Shown: one piece after another, positions 16,735-24,928 of the stretch
How positions within the stretch are numbered: the first letter of the stretch is position 1
Layout of the letters: each line of letters opens with the position of its first letter
Origin: JAGWAJ01 sp965215155
GTDB lineage: Bacteria; Acidobacteriota; Vicinamibacteria; Vicinamibacterales; UBA8438
NCBI GenBank assembly: GCA_965215155.1
Contig: CBDCCY010000002.1
Location: forward strand, 186,001-250,000
Direction of reading: 5' to 3'
DNA length: 64,000 nucleotides
Notes under the pieces: model-generated
What the model was told of the DNA's origin: nothing
What the model saw: only the letters and a program-made list of their open reading frames with translations
The model's database searches: none
Translations under genes and position numbers: made by a program

Positions 16735-17031
16735 ATGAGCAACCAGCTTCTCGACGAGTCGGCCAAGCCCGACCGCGCCACCGGTGGCGGCGACCTCACA
16801 GTGGAGGTGTACTCGCCGCGCGTGCCCGAGCCCAGGAAGTTCACGTGGCCCAAATCGCTCACGGTCGGTGAAGCCGCCGACCAAGTTGCGAAGGCCTTCG
16901 GCTATGAGGCCGGAAGCCCCACGTTCCAAAACAAGGACGGCAAGGTTCTTGATCGTGACAAGAGCCTGGTGGAGGCCGGCATCCGCGACTTCGACCAGCT
17001 GGAGCTAACCGATAGGGGAGGCGGGGTCTAA
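16735..17031 (+). CDS. Ubiquitin-like modifier (single beta-grasp, C-terminal GGGV)
   Basis: A 98-residue protein. Residues about 22-90 follow a beta-grasp pattern: two strands (LTVEVYSPR, RKFTWPKSLTV), a helix (GEAADQVAKAFG) and strands ending FDQLELTDRGGGV. The terminal Gly-Gly-Gly-Val resembles a ubiquitin precursor in which one residue must be trimmed to expose a conjugatable glycine. A strong GGAGGTG ribosome site lies 5 bases before ATG 16735. It is followed by E2, JAB and E1 genes, so its role as the modifier is well supported by context. Compared with BilA proteins described as two-domain ISG15 homologues, this has only one Ubl domain. Confidence 0.82.
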   Translation: MSNQLLDESAKPDRATGGGDLTVEVYSPRVPEPRKFTWPKSLTVGEAADQVAKAFGYEAGSPTFQNKDGKVLDRDKSLVEAGIRDFDQLELTDRGGGV

Positions 17032-17034
17032 ACC

Positions 17035-17531
17035 ATGCTGGTTCCGCCGCTAGTCACCGCCGCGGCGATCACAGAGGAACTGCCCGGTGCACAGGCGTGG
17101 GCGAAACGCCACGACGTCACCATGGACCTCGGGTTGTTTCGGGAGCGAATCATCCGCGTCGTATTGGCGCACGAAGATCCTGTTGAGATCTTTTACCTAC
17201 AGGGCACTTTCGAGAGCTATCGGGCGTTACGCCGGTTTGGCAGTGGTACGACGAGACTTGGTCCACCAACGAGGGGCTTCACTTGAGCCCGAATCCCACA
17301 ACACCGCCGTGCGGTAGCTCCGTTTTCATGAACTACAACGGCAGGCCCGTCATATGCGCGCCGTTCAACCGTCTGGCCTATAGAATATCCGGCGGCCCGC
17401 ACAGCGATTGGGGCGGTCCCGCGCAATGGATGACGCCTAGACCGGGCTGCGTACATGCGGTCACGATAGGAGACATGCTCCAATCAATATTCCGTGACTT
17501 TCGCTTTACTAGCGGGCGTATGCCATCGTGA
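17035..17531 (+). pseudogene. E2-like ubiquitin-conjugating protein with a one-base frameshift
   Basis: Two overlapping frames together encode a 165-residue E2-like protein. Frame 1 runs from ATG 17035 to about 17230 (ends FYLQGTFESYRAL). The other frame then continues PPVWQWYDETWSTNEGLHL and on to TGA 17531. One base appears lost within TTACGCCGG (17229-17237). In the restored protein the candidate catalytic cysteine is Cys108 in GRPVICAPFNR, with Cys93 as the alternative. The start is 3 bases after the Ubl stop and the end overlaps the JAB start (GTGA). As it stands the gene would give an 83-residue truncated product unless the ribosome slips or the base call is wrong. Confidence 0.75.
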
Positions 17532-18082
17532 CCGTCCACCGAACCCGACCTTTACCCCGACGCCCGCTGCGCGGGCGCTATGAGATTGCACGTGGTCTCA
17601 TCGCGAGTACGCGAGAAGCTCTTCAAGCATTCGACGAAGCCGGCCGATACGAGGGAGGTCACGAGGGATTGTGCTACTGGGCCGGCCGTGAGGAAACCGA
17701 CTCTACGACTTTCCAAGCCGTGATCGTTCCCAGAGCACATCATGAGCGATTTGGCGTGTTCGTATCGGAGGCCGGGTTTGCTGAAGCCGCGCGCCGCGCG
17801 AGGGCCCTGGGCCTCGGCATTCTCGCACAGGTCCACAGTCATCCCGGCGACGATACAAGACACTCCGACGGCGATGATGAATTGGTGGTGATGCCGTTCG
17901 AGAAGATGTTGTCCCTAGTGGCCCCGCACTACGGGCGCCACCTGCAGTCCATTGACGACTTCGCAGTTCACCAGTTCCAGGACCGCCGCTGGGTCCTGTG
18001 TCTTCGGTTAGCGGGTTCCGGATCGAAGCGTCAATGTTTTGACTTGTACAATTTTCCGGATTATGGCATAACGGTGGCGTGA
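17528..18082 (+). CDS. JAB/JAMM isopeptidase (deubiquitinase-like) with IS66-replaced tail
   Basis: Zn-dependent peptidase expected to trim the Ubl precursor or remove Ubl from targets. The full JAMM signature is present: Glu46 (GHEGLCYW), then His103-x-His105-x7-Ser113-x2-Asp116 (HSHPGDDTRHSDGD). The GTG start overlaps the E2 stop. An IS66 element entered at 17999/18000; the original gene would have ended a few codons later as WVLCDRRSV with its stop at 23281-23283, overlapping the E1 start (ATGA). The present frame instead reads 27 IS-derived residues. The catalytic core is untouched, so the enzyme may still fold. Confidence 0.85.
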   Translation: MTVHRTRPLPRRPLRGRYEIARGLIASTREALQAFDEAGRYEGGHEGLCYWAGREETDSTTFQAVIVPRAHHERFGVFVSEAGFAEAARRARALGLGILAQVHSHPGDDTRHSDGDDELVVMPFEKMLSLVAPHYGRHLQSIDDFAVHQFQDRRWVLCLRLAGSGSKRQCFDLYNFPDYGITVA

Positions 18083-19056
18083 CGTCCGCCGACCGGAAAT
18101 CGCCCCCACCTCGAACTGCGGAGCTTCCCACCGACCTCGAACGGCTTCGCGGAGAGTTGGCGCGGCGGGAGCGCGACACCGAGAACCTGCGGCGCGAGAA
18201 GGGCCGGTTGCAGCGCAAGAGCAACCGACTGCAGCGGGAGAATGACCACCTGAAGCAAGAGAACGAGCGCCTGAAACGGCAATTGGACGAGGCCCGTCGG
18301 GCGGGTCGCCGGCAGGCCGCGCCGTTCGCCAAGGACCGGCCGCAGGGTCGCGGGAGGCATCCCGGACGCCGAGCCGGTGCGGAGTATGGCCGCCATGGCT
18401 GCCGCCGGCGTCCGGCGCAGGTCGACGAGACCCACGCGGCGCCGATTCCGAGGGAATGTCCGGACTGCGGCGGCGCGGTCGAAAGGACCCGCGAGGCGTC
18501 GCAGTATCAGGAAGACCTGCCGGTGGTGCGCCCGGTGGTGCGGCGCTTTGCCATCGAGGTTGGTCACTGCACGCGGTGTCAGCGGCGGGTGCAGGGCCGC
18601 CACGAGCTGCAGACCTCGGACGCGCTGGGGGCGGCGGGCGTGCAGCTCGGTCCCGCGGTCGTGGCGCTGTTGGTCGAGCTGCACACGGAGATGGGGGTGC
18701 CGCTGGCGAAGGTCGCGCACCTGCTGCGGACCACGTTCGGGCTGCAGGTGACGCCGGGCGGGCTGGCCCACGTGCTGCACCGGGCGGCCCGTGCCGCCGC
18801 GCCGGCCTACACGGAACTGTGCGAGCAGGTCCGCAACGCGCCCGTGGTCACGCCGGACGAGACGGGCTGGCGCGTCGGCGGCGAGCGCCATTGGCTGTGG
18901 ACGTTCGTCACGCCGGAGACGACGGTCTACGCCATCTGCCCCGGCCGCGGGTTCGCCGATGCCGCCACGGTGCTGGGGACCGACTACGTCGGCGTGCTCG
19001 TGCGCGACGGATGGGCGCCGTATCGCTGCTACGACGGCCTGCACCAAACGTGTCTG
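18079..19056 (+). pseudogene. tnpC: IS66 transposase TnpC, N-terminal part
   Basis: This is the first 326 codons of the transposase. A leucine-zipper coiled coil (about residues 13-70) precedes a zinc finger (CPDCGG and CTRCQRR) and the first catalytic aspartate in TPDETGWRVGG. The frame is broken at 19056, after HQTCL, by the RIT element; the partner half resumes at 22443. Its GTG start overlaps the present JAB stop (GTGA), a coincidence of the insertion. Confidence 0.9.
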
Positions 19057-19059
19057 AAC

Positions 19060-19090
19060 CACTATGCCGATGTCGGGATTATTCCGATGT
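19060..19090 (+). repeat. RIT left inverted repeat (31 bp)
   Basis: It begins CACTATGCCGATGTCGGG and ends ATTATTCCGATGT, and is perfectly inverted relative to 22387-22417. The segment itself contains short CCGATGTCGG-like symmetry, a likely recombinase binding site. Confidence 0.9.
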
Positions 19091-19143
19091 TGGTGCAGAC
19101 GCCCCTGTTGTTGGCGGCATCTGCACCAAACTGATCGGCATAA

Positions 19144-20133
19144 TCACAGCCCTTCGAGAAAGGCCAGGAGCGCGTCGGATGGTTGATAGCGGCCCCCGCG
19201 GACTTCGGCTGGGGTGGTCCTTGCGAGCGCCCGTTCCTTCAGGGCGAGGTCGGCATGGATGTAGATGTCGGTGGTGCGGACGTGTTCGTGTCCGAGCCAC
19301 AGGGCGATGACGGTGTTGTCGACCCCGGCGTGCAGCAACCGCATGGCTGCGGTGTGACGCAGCGTGTGCGGGGTGACGGTCTTCTCGCGGAGCGATGGGC
19401 AGGCGTGGGCCGCAGCAGCCACGTGCGTCGTGACGCGTTGCGCGAGGGCGTCTCGGCTGAGCGGTTTGCCTGTCCGCGTAGGGAAGACTGGTGCCTCTGG
19501 TGAGCTGGCGCATTCGGCCAGCCAGGCACGCAGGGCGGCGGCCACCGGCTTGGTGAGCGGAGTGACCCGGTGCTTGCGCCCTTTTCCAAGGCAGTGGACG
19601 TGCGCACCTCGCGCCAAGTGCAGGTCCGTGCAGCGCAGGCCGGTGAGTTCGGCGGCGCGCAATCCGGTCTGGATCGCGAGCGCGAGGAGAGTGTGGTCGC
19701 GGCGCCCGGTCCACGTGGTGCGGTCGGGGGCGGCGAGCAGGGCGTCGACTTCGAGGTCGGACAGGAAGGTCACGAGCCCACGTGGACCGCGCGTGGGGGG
19801 CATCGCGAGTACGCGGGCAATGACGGCTGCCTGCTCGGGATGCTCCAGTGCGGCATAGCGGAACAGGGCATGAATGGCCGACAACCGCGCGTTGCGGGTG
19901 CGCGCGGTGTTCGCGCGGTCGTGCTCGAGGTGGGCCAGGAATCGTCCGATGAGGGGTGCGTCGAGATCGCCGAGTTCCAGGTCCGAGGGGGCCTTGGCGA
20001 GGTGGACCGCGGCAAAGCGGACGAGCATCCGCCACGCGTCGCGGTAGGCAGCGACCGTGTGCGGGCTGGCGTGGCGCTGGTGCACGAGCCGCTCGGTGAA
20101 GAACGCCTGGAGCGTGGGAGCAAGGGCGCTCAT
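19144..20133 (-). CDS. RIT tyrosine recombinase, third gene
   Basis: A 329-residue site-specific recombinase with an N-terminal SAM-like core-binding domain and a catalytic domain bearing TGLRAAEL (first Arg), TPHTLRHTAA (His-x-x-Arg), LGHEHVRTT and the nucleophile Tyr in DIYIHA. ATG 20133 overlaps the stop of the preceding recombinase (ATGA). It is the last gene of the trio, ending 55 bases before the left inverted repeat. Confidence 0.92.
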   Translation of the reverse strand: MSALAPTLQAFFTERLVHQRHASPHTVAAYRDAWRMLVRFAAVHLAKAPSDLELGDLDAPLIGRFLAHLEHDRANTARTRNARLSAIHALFRYAALEHPEQAAVIARVLAMPPTRGPRGLVTFLSDLEVDALLAAPDRTTWTGRRDHTLLALAIQTGLRAAELTGLRCTDLHLARGAHVHCLGKGRKHRVTPLTKPVAAALRAWLAECASSPEAPVFPTRTGKPLSRDALAQRVTTHVAAAAHACPSLREKTVTPHTLRHTAAMRLLHAGVDNTVIALWLGHEHVRTTDIYIHADLALKERALARTTPAEVRGGRYQPSDALLAFLEGL

Positions 20134-21056
20134 GCTGAGGCCCCCAGATGGCGTTCGAGGCGGTCTGAGGCCAACTGCATCAATGCCGGTGCCGCCGACA
20201 GGTACCAGTATGTGTACTTGGGGTCGGCGTGCCCGAGATAGGTGGCCAGGAGCGCGATTCGCGCCGCCGGATTCTGGCCCTGTCGGTAGGCGTCGAGCAG
20301 CGTGCACGTCGCGAACCGATGTCGGATGTCGTGCAGCCGTGGCCGACAGGCGGCTGCGTGCGGCCGGAGGCCCGCGCGCTGGACCAGGGTGCGGAACGTC
20401 TGCTGTACATTGCGGCACAGCAGCCTCGTGCCCGCGGTAGAAACGAACAGCGCGGCGGTGTCCCGGGCCGCCAGCCGGTCCGCGCGGAGCAGATACTGCT
20501 GGACCGCGGCGCTGGCTGTGGGGTGCAGCGGAAGTGCACGGGACTTGTCGAATTTGCCGTGGCGGACGGTGATCAGCCCCTGCTCGGCGTCGAAATCGTG
20601 CCGATCGAGCGCGATGGCTTCACCGACGCGCATCCCGGTCACGACCAGCAGACCGATCAGGGTCCGATACGTTGCGGCCCGATGCCCGGTGCGCAGCCCC
20701 GATGTGGCGACCAGCAGGGCCGCGATGTCTTCGTCGGTGTAGGGGTACGGCGTGGCGCGCTGGGCGCGCGCCTGCAACAGGTCGGCGGGCGGTATCTCGG
20801 TTGCCGGGTCGATCGTGCGCACGAAGGTCGCGAAGCCGCGGACGACGGTGAGTCGGCTGGCCCACCACGCCCTCGGGTCCTTCCCGGCGGGGAGTGTCGC
20901 CCAGGCGAGGGCGGTCTCGGTGCGCAGGCGCGTCTCCCCGCGGTCTTCGAGATAGGTCAGGAATTGCGCGAGGAGCTTCTCCGCGCGCGCCAAGCGGTAG
21001 CCCAGCGCCCGGCGCATCGTCAGATAGTCGGCCAGGGCTTGACGCAGGAAGGTCAT
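20130..21056 (-). CDS. RIT tyrosine recombinase, middle gene
   Basis: A 308-residue recombinase with TGMRVGEA, LHDIRHRFAT, LGHADPKYT and a terminal YWYLSA block. The spacing around the nucleophile (KYTYWYL) is typical of the middle RIT protein. ATG 21056 overlaps the stop of the first gene by four bases and its own stop overlaps the next start, so all three are made from one message. Confidence 0.92.
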   Translation of the reverse strand: MTFLRQALADYLTMRRALGYRLARAEKLLAQFLTYLEDRGETRLRTETALAWATLPAGKDPRAWWASRLTVVRGFATFVRTIDPATEIPPADLLQARAQRATPYPYTDEDIAALLVATSGLRTGHRAATYRTLIGLLVVTGMRVGEAIALDRHDFDAEQGLITVRHGKFDKSRALPLHPTASAAVQQYLLRADRLAARDTAALFVSTAGTRLLCRNVQQTFRTLVQRAGLRPHAAACRPRLHDIRHRFATCTLLDAYRQGQNPAARIALLATYLGHADPKYTYWYLSAAPALMQLASDRLERHLGASA

Positions 21057-22274
21057 GCTGCACCTCCAGGCCACGCGCGTGCGATCGTGCGCAGGGCGTC
21101 ATGGTCGACCTTCGCGTAGATCGCCGTGGTCTGCAGGCGGGCGTGACGCAGGAAGTGCTGGATCTCGGACAGGGGGGCGCCCGCTCGGAGCAGTTGCGTT
21201 GCCGCGAAATGACGCAACCGATGTGCGTGGACGACGCCGAGGCCGGCTCGCTGCGCGGCGGCGGCCACAATCTGCGTGACCCCGGTCGGGCTCAACGGGC
21301 CCAGAGGCGCGACCAGGCGGACGAAGACGGTGCGCCCCTGCGCCCGGGTCGGCCGTTGGCGGAGATATGCGGCCACCGCGTTGCCCACATCGGTCGGGAG
21401 AGGCATGCGCTCGGCCCGATTCCCCTTGCCGTGTACGACGACCTCGCCGGCGCGCCAGTGCACGTCGTCGAGACGCAGGGTCGCCACTTCGGCGGCCCGC
21501 AGGCCGAGGCGGGCCAGCGTGGTGATGACCGCAAAGTCGCGGCGCCCTCCCAGCGTCCGGGGGTCGCACGCGGCGAGCAGTCGCCGGACGTGGTCGGGCT
21601 CGAGGCGCGGCGGAAGCGCCACCAGTCGTCGGCCGGCTACCGACGGGACGGCCGTCGCCAGCGAACGCTGGACCACCCCGGTGACATGCAGGAAGACCAG
21701 CAGCGAGCGCAGTGCGGTCGACGTCAGTTGCGCGGCCCGGCGGGATTGCTCGGCACAGCGCGCCACCATGAACGCAGTCACGTCGGCCTCACCGAGTTGC
21801 TCGAGGTCCAGCCCGAGGCCGTCGGCCGAGATGCAGCCGCGCAGAAAGGGGCGGACCGCATCGACGTAGCCCTGGGCGGTGGCTTCGCCCAGACCCCGTT
21901 CCACGGTGAGGTAGTGCCGGTAGAGCACCAGGGTCTTGTCCACGGGCCCTGTCGGGATGGGCGTCGTCGCAGGCGGGATCGCGCCACGAGCCCGGAGGTA
22001 CGTCAGCAACGGGCGCAGCGCCTTGCCCGTTCAGATGCCTCTTGTAGCCGGCCTTCTGCCGTGCTTGCAGAAACTGCTGCGTTCGCTCTGGCAGGTCGCC
22101 GATGTCGAGGCCTCTTGCCTGCAGCCACCGGCTGACGGCCGACGCCAGAGACAACTGCGTCCGCAGCGAGCGCGGTGTGTAGCCTTGCTGCGCAAGCTCC
22201 GTCGCGAAGCCCGCCGCGAACGGCTTGAGCGAACCAGCGATGGCGACGACGGGAACGCGTGACGGATCACTCAT
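21053..22274 (-). pseudogene. RIT tyrosine recombinase, first gene, with a frameshift
   Basis: The N-terminal part starts at ATG 22274 (MSDPSRVPVV) and reads to RHLNG. Near 22025 the frame changes, and LRPLLTYLRARGAIP onward continues in another frame to TGA 21053. One extra base next to GGGC would explain it. The catalytic part is intact: GLRAAEV, HAHRLRHFAA, LRHARLQTT and the nucleophile in AIYAKV. If the shift is real, the element may be unable to move on its own. Confidence 0.8.
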
Positions 22275-22386
22275 GAGAGCCTCCTCTCTCGTGGGTCGTG
22301 AGAGAAGAGTCTCCGTCCGTCAGCGCGCGGTGATTATCCGGATCGTCTCGTCGAAGACGCCCTGCACGACCGGGACATCAGGGCGG

Positions 22387-22417
22387 ACATCGGAATAATC
22401 CCGACATCGGCATAGTG
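22387..22417 (-). repeat. RIT right inverted repeat (31 bp)
   Basis: Exact inverse of 19060-19090. The 110 bases between this repeat and the first recombinase start (22275-22386) probably hold the promoter of the trio. Confidence 0.9.
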
Positions 22418-22421
22418 ATTC

Positions 22422-22441
22422 TTATTCCGATATCGGAATAA
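22422..22441 (+). repeat. Perfect 20-bp palindrome at the right RIT end
   Basis: TTATTCCGATATCGGAATAA is a perfect palindrome whose half-site resembles the ATTATTCCGATGT end of the 31-bp repeats. It lies between the right repeat and the IS66 junction and has no partner on the left, so the RIT ends are asymmetric. Confidence 0.8.
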
Positions 22442-22442
22442 G

Positions 22443-22955
22443 GCGCACCTGTTACAACGCTGCAAGCAGCTCCGGGAGGACTATCCGAACAGTCCCTGGG
22501 CGGGCGACGTGGCGGCGGTCCTGCGGGCCGGTCTCGACCTGCGGGACCGCTGCAACGCGGGAGCGCTGAGCGAGCACGGGATGGCCACGGCCCGCGGCCG
22601 ACTCACGGCCCGGCTCGGGCGGCTGGTCGACGCCCCGCCGCCGCTGGACGACGCCGAGCGTTTCGCGGCGCACCTGGCCACCGAATTCCCGGCTGTGTTC
22701 CTATTCTTGTGGGACCCTTCGCTCGACGCCACCAACTGGCGCGCCGAACAGGCCCTCCGGCCCGCCGTGGTCATCCGCAAGGTGTGCGGCGGCAACCGCA
22801 CCCGCCACGGCGCCGACACCCAGCAGGTCCTGGCCAGCGTCGTGCGCACCGCGCGCCAACGCGGCCTCGACCTGCCTCCGCTGATCGCCGCGATGTTGCG
22901 CGCGGTCGAGCCCGTTGTCCCCGAGCTCCTCGGCCTTCCGCCGCCGCTCCCGTAG
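22443..22955 (+). pseudogene. tnpC: IS66 transposase TnpC, C-terminal part
   Basis: Resumes the transposase with AHLLQRCKQL and continues to TAG 22955. It contains the C-terminal catalytic Glu region (DATNWRAEQALRP) and the IS66 tail VIRKVCGGNRT. Rejoined with 18079-19056 it gives one complete TnpC of about 496 residues with no other damage. Confidence 0.9.
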
Positions 22956-23279
22956 GCCGGCAACGTCCGACATACGACCTCGACGGGCGACCGGTCCCCG
23001 TGGCGCCCCGCCGCAGGAGGCGGACGACCGCACCGCCCGCGGCAGCCCGCGGTCGCCACCGGACTTCACAGAGAAATCGGCGCCGATGCTCCCGCGCGCC
23101 GGCTTGGCGTTCGGTGTCCGTGGCATCGCGACGGGGGAGGCAAGCCGCGCGAACACACTGTCGGTTCCAGCCACCGCGTCGACGCGCTGAAACCTCCGCA
23201 CTCCAAGTCCACTCTCAGCCCGTGTCTATTGGGAAATCACCCGCTAACCGAATACGGTCCTGTGTGACCGGCGCTCCGT

Positions 23280-24708
23280 ATGAAAGCGATTCGAATTGGT
23301 TTCGATTCCATGAAGGATCTCGCGACAGCCGACCGCGACCGCTTCTATCGGGAGCGAGACTCCCGCACCGAAAGCTATCTGCAAACGCGCCCTCCGGCCC
23401 TGACGCCAGTATCTGTTCACGCGTCGGGCGATGCGTGCGAGACCCGGGCCGGCCAGCTTGCGATCTTGACGCTCCTAAATCAACTCGCCCGGATACATCG
23501 CCAAATACGGATCGCGCTCGCGGAACCGGACGCTCAGCTCCTGTTGCCCTCGTTCTCCGGGGCGCGCACTTTGGGAGACGAAGCGTCCAGACTGGTACAT
23601 CGGATTGACCCCTATGGGCGATTGGACGTTGGTTGCCTCGATCTGGCACCGTGCGCGATCTCAATCGGGATAGGGGCGTACTGTCCCTCTGATCTCAAGT
23701 GGTACCTAGGCTGGCGTTCTTCAAACGCCTGCTTGGAGAGGAAGCCGTGTAAATTCGGAAAGGCATCCTCGGCGGCCCTCAGGGGGAGTGGCCTCGCTGC
23801 ACTCCTCGGCGCAGCAGCGGCAACCAAGACCGCCTTGGGCATCGAAACCCGACCGACCGTTCTGTCTGCGTGGAATCTCGCCAGCGATGCCGCCGCAGAT
23901 CCAGGACCGACGGAATTGCCCGAAATCGACGTTGGTCGCGGCCTCATGGTGGGGGCCGGCGCGGTCGCGGCCGGTGCGGCCTATTGGCTGATGCAATGGG
24001 GAAATCACTCGTCGTGGACCGTGATCGATCATGACACGGTTCGATTGCACAATACGAACCGATCTCTGCTTTTCTTTCCGGACGATGCCCGGTTGGCCCA
24101 ACCGGAAGGTACGCACAAAGGTCGACTGTCTACATCGACATCTTCCGACAGTCACTCCGGTGCATGCATGGTACCACGAGGCTGTGGAAGCTAAGGATAC
24201 ATTTGACACCGTATTGGTCCTTGCGAATGAAAAGGACGTGAGAACTTTCCTTTCCTCACGGAATGATCCCGTTCAACTGCAGGCCACGGCTGGGCAGTCC
24301 TGGCTCAGTCAACTGCACCGCCACATCGCGGGCCGCGACGATTGCGTACGGTGCCGTATGGCGGACATTAAGACACCGCAGCTACGTTGCAGTGAGGCGG
24401 TGATCCAAGTGGATGGCGCGAAGGTCGCTGACGCGGCACTGCCGTTTCTGTCGGCGGGCGCCGCACTGATGTTGGTCAGCACCTTGCAGCGATTGCAACT
24501 GGGCGAATTCGGCATCGACAAGACGAATAGGTGGAGTTGGGATTTCAAGAGCGCCCACCGAGTGAGCACGGCAAGTTACTGTGAGTGCCGTATGGATTGC
24601 GCGGCCGTACGGGGAGCCGTCGTTCGACAAGCTATCGCCGGTATGACGCGATGGGCGGATGCGGCGTGGCGACCAGTAGAAGGCGTGGCGCATTCTACGG
24701 GCACCTGA
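23280..24708 (+). pseudogene. E1/ThiF-like Ubl-activating protein with a one-base frameshift
   Basis: Expected to adenylate the Ubl C-terminus and pass it to the E2. The first frame starts at ATG 23280, which overlaps the original JAB stop. It has a roughly 215-residue family-specific N-terminal domain and then the Rossmann nucleotide site GAGAVA (225-230) with the acidic switch VIDHD (249-252) and NTNRSLLFF. Near 24088 an extra C in a CCC run moves the frame; GWPNRKVRTK and the rest continue in the next frame to TGA 24708, including DDCVRCR and YCECRMDC cysteine clusters. Restored length is about 475 residues. The downstream 24709-24929 shows nothing recognisable. Confidence 0.75.
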
Positions 24709-24928
24709 ACCGCGTCCCTAACGCCCTTGGGCGCGATGCGTCTATCGAAGAGCTGCACGCACCGTACGGCGCACGCACCGTACGGCGTCCGTGCAGACGG
24801 TCCAGTCATCGAGGCGACCACGTTCGTCTAACGAGCATGCACGAAACCGCCCAAAGAACCCCGATCGCGGCGCAACTACGGTGTAGGGCAGAATCGACGC
24901 GGAGAATTCCGTCGCTAGCGATCCAGCA

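Larger units (their letters stand above)
19057..22442 (-). mobile_element. RIT element (recombinase in trio)
   Basis: About 3.39 kb containing three different tyrosine recombinase genes, all on the minus strand with 4-base ATGA overlaps, framed by 31-bp perfect inverted repeats (19060-19090 and 22387-22417). This is the defining layout of RIT elements. Its insertion splits the IS66 transposase codon-precisely: CTG at 19054-19056 joins GCG at 22443. A 20-bp palindrome occurs only at the right end. Confidence 0.9.
18000..23255 (+). mobile_element. IS66-family element, itself interrupted by a RIT element
   Basis: The ends are GTCTTCGGTTAGCGGGT at 18000 and the inverse of GTATTCGGTTAGCGGGT ending at 23255 (one mismatch in 17). 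They are flanked by the 8-bp direct repeat GGTCCTGT (17992-17999 and 23256-23263), the duplication length typical of IS66. Removing the IS and one repeat rejoins the JAB and E1 genes with an ATGA overlap, which confirms the boundaries. The IS is about 1.87 kb without the inner element. Only a tnpC-type gene is seen, with no tnpA or tnpB. 22956-23255 is non-coding IS end. Confidence 0.9.

Noticed and set aside
18456..19310. Gly/Arg-rich frames overlapping the IS66 transposase
   Set aside because: Shadows of TnpC; they also cross the RIT boundary, which no real gene would.
24755..24800. CACGCACCGTACGGCG direct repeat as an att site
   Set aside because: Only two short adjacent copies with no integrase or duplicated tRNA/tmRNA end nearby.
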